This document shows positions 5,141-6,492 of a stretch of DNA of 6,492 nt, one piece after another. A program made the translations under genes and the position numbers. Each line of letters opens with the position of its first letter. The first letter of the stretch is position 1. Under the pieces are notes generated by a model that did not search any database, was not told the DNA's origin, and saw only the letters and a list, made by a program, of their open reading frames with translations. The DNA comes from an uncultured Porphyromonadaceae bacterium. GTDB taxonomy: Bacteria > Bacteroidota > Bacteroidia > Bacteroidales > Muribaculaceae. Location: positions 1-6,492 of the forward strand of contig URZG01000131.1 in assembly GCA_900552325.1 (NCBI GenBank). Direction: 5' to 3'.

Positions 5141-6339
5141 ACATCTACGACTGGCGCCGCGCCGGAACCGCGGTTTTCCTCATCATCACCATAGTGCTCG
5201 TAGGGGCTTTCCTCTACATCTCAAACAACCTCGTGAGCGATCTCGCGCGCCAGGAGCGCGAGCGCATGCAGATATGGGCCGACGCCACCAAGCAGATAGC
5301 CGGAATCGGACTCTCGGGCGACGAGAACGCTTCGCCCGAACACCTTGATTTCCTTATCAGTATCATCGAACAGAACCACACCATCCCGGTGGTGCTTACC
5401 GACGACGAGGGCAACATCCTGGACCACCGCAACTTCGACCTCCCCGTGCCGGTGGACTCGCTCAACCCCTACTACCTCGCCCCGGAAAACGAGGCGTTCC
5501 TGCGCGGCAAACTGGAGTCGCTCAGCCGCCGTGCCAACGTGATACACATCATCATCTCGCCCGACAACCTGCAGCATCTCTACTGGGACGATTCCAAACT
5601 TCTGCGCCGCCTGAGCTATTACCCCTATGTGCAGCTGGTGGTGATGCTGGCTTTCATCTTAGTGGTGTACTTCGCCGTGAACTCCACGCGCCGCGCCGAG
5701 CAGAACAAGGTGTGGGTGGGGCTTTCAAAGGAGACCGCCCACCAGCTCGGCACGCCCATCTCCTCGCTTATGGCCTGGATGGAGCTGCTGCCGGCCTTAG
5801 GGGTGGACGCGCAGACGGTGAGCGAGATGAACAAGGATGTGACGCGCCTGAGCACCATCGCCTCGCGTTTCTCCAAAATCGGCTCGCGCCCGAGCATGGA
5901 GCCGGAAGATTTCAACTCGCTCGTGTTCCAGGCCACATCCTACATGGCCACACGCATCTCCTCGCGTATATCGCTGGAAGTGCATCTCTCCGACGATCCC
6001 CTCCCCGTGAAGGCTTCGGCCCCCCTGATGGAATGGGTGATGGAGAACCTTATCAAGAACGCAGTGGACGCCATGGAGGGCACCGGCTCCATCACCGTGA
6101 CCACCTTCGCGGAGAACGGCCTGGCATGTGTCACCGTGGCCGATACCGGCAAGGGGATTCCGCGCAAGAACCACAAGACGGTGTTCAACCCCGGCTACAC
6201 CACCAAGAAACGCGGCTGGGGCCTTGGGCTGGCGCTGGCCAAACGCATCATAGAGCAATACCACGGCGGCCGCATCTTCGTGGAGCGTTCCGAGCCAGGC
6301 CGCGGCACCACCTTCCGCATCAACCTCCCTCTTGTGTAG
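5137..6339 (+). CDS. Two-transmembrane sensor histidine kinase
   Basis: The product is 400 residues. TM1 at about 11-28 (TAVFLIITIVLVGAFLYI) and TM2 at about 164-181 enclose an extracytoplasmic sensor region of about 130 residues; a short linker without a clear HAMP domain follows. The dimerisation/H box KETAHQLGTPISS has the phospho-accepting H202. The ATPase domain has an N box ENLIKNAVDAM (303-313), G1 DTGKGIP (336-342), an F-box-like VFNPGYTTKKRG and G2 GWGLGLA (360-366), ending GTTFRINLPLV. It should autophosphorylate in response to an envelope signal and pass phosphate to a response regulator, but none is encoded in the window, so it is an orphan here. The residue after H202 is Q rather than the usual acidic one. 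The frame is open for about 200 codons upstream (to 4531), but that part is an Arg/Pro-rich shadow of the phosphatase gene; the ATG at 5137 gives a proper membrane-anchored N terminus. Its last codons fall in an inverted repeat. Confidence 0.93.
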   Translation: MNIYDWRRAGTAVFLIITIVLVGAFLYISNNLVSDLARQERERMQIWADATKQIAGIGLSGDENASPEHLDFLISIIEQNHTIPVVLTDDEGNILDHRNFDLPVPVDSLNPYYLAPENEAFLRGKLESLSRRANVIHIIISPDNLQHLYWDDSKLLRRLSYYPYVQLVVMLAFILVVYFAVNSTRRAEQNKVWVGLSKETAHQLGTPISSLMAWMELLPALGVDAQTVSEMNKDVTRLSTIASRFSKIGSRPSMEPEDFNSLVFQATSYMATRISSRISLEVHLSDDPLPVKASAPLMEWVMENLIKNAVDAMEGTGSITVTTFAENGLACVTVADTGKGIPRKNHKTVFNPGYTTKKRGWGLGLALAKRIIEQYHGGRIFVERSEPGRGTTFRINLPLV

Positions 6340-6492
6340 GTGGCTGTAGGGTCGCGACCTGTCGCGACCGCCTGCGGCCTCAGGCGTCTGTGACCCTAAG
6401 GACTCTAAGGTCCTTAGAGTCCTTAAAGACCTTAAAACTAATATTTTGTTGCGGTCGCAACAGGTCGCGACCCTACAGCCACCTACACAAGA
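6330..6492. repeat. Large inverted-repeat element (42-nt arms, 79-nt centre), possibly MITE- or REP-like
   Basis: The left arm 6330-6371 and right arm 6451-6492 are reverse complements at 41 of 42 positions (the exception is C6363 against A6460). The left arm starts TCTTGTGTAGGTGGC and includes the last two kinase codons and its TAG. The right arm ends exactly at the window edge, so the true repeat may be longer. The centre holds a small stem CGCCTG/CAGGCG (6369-6374 and 6381-6386), a 29-nt palindrome and AT-rich sequence. No protein is encoded. It could be a non-autonomous mobile or REP/BIME-type element, or a large terminator-like hairpin shared with a convergent gene to the right. Confidence 0.8.
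6394..6438. repeat. Five-unit 9-bp-period array with embedded 29-nt palindrome
   Basis: Units of nine bases run CCCTAAGGA, CTCTAAGGT, CCTTAGAGT, CCTTAAAGA, CCTTAAAAC. Within it, 6397-6410 (TAAGGACTCTAAGG) and 6412-6425 (CCTTAGAGTCCTTA) are perfect reverse complements around a single central T. As RNA it would form a stem of about 12 bp with a short loop. It is followed by an A/T-rich stretch (6431-6450) that is only moderately U-rich, so terminator function for the kinase operon is possible but not clear. Confidence 0.6.

Noticed and set aside
6330..6492. CRISPR or IS terminal repeat reading of the right-edge element
   Set aside because: There are only two inverted arms with no spacers of regular length, and no transposase is encoded inside the 79-nt centre; a full IS is excluded unless the window cut hides more.

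Overview
The window looks like chromosomal DNA of a gut Bacteroidales bacterium, most likely a Muribaculaceae-type organism. This rests on three things: GC-rich coding sequence next to AT-rich intergenic DNA; promoter -7 boxes of the Bacteroidetes form TAnnTTTG with no clear Shine-Dalgarno sequences; and protein families typical of the phylum (PepSY-like small secreted protein, SusE/F-like modules, a 'YYNLQGVRV...GLYIV' C-terminal tail, an 'AHQLGTP' histidine kinase). The family-level placement is an inference from remembered relatives, not from a search.

Layout. Positions 1-640 (minus strand) hold the first 213 codons of a DEAD-box RNA helicase that runs off the left edge. Positions 641-811 are a divergent intergenic region with the helicase -7 box, a strong hairpin in the predicted helicase leader, and a second inverted repeat in front of the next gene. 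Positions 812-1291 (plus strand) encode a small exported PepSY-like protein. Positions 1292-1383 hold a 9-bp-period TTATAA array and a terminator hairpin that serves the convergent gene. Positions 1384-4161 (minus strand) encode a 925-residue secreted multidomain protein. Positions 4162-4285 are a compact divergent promoter region. Positions 4286-5140 (plus strand) encode a Cof-type HAD phosphatase, and the overlapping 5137-6339 a two-transmembrane sensor histidine kinase; the two form a translationally coupled operon. Positions 6330-6492 form a large inverted-repeat element (42-nt arms, 79-nt centre) that provides the kinase stop codon and reaches the right edge.

Functionally this is mostly core or housekeeping sequence: RNA remodelling, cell-envelope or extracellular proteins, a sugar-phosphate-type phosphatase and an orphan sensor kinase. 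No response regulator, SusC/D pair, RNA gene, CRISPR array or transposase is visible. The least explained parts are non-coding: the structured helicase leader, the inverted-repeat element at the right edge, and two 9-bp-period arrays that both lie just downstream of gene ends. I do not see a clear new multigene system.
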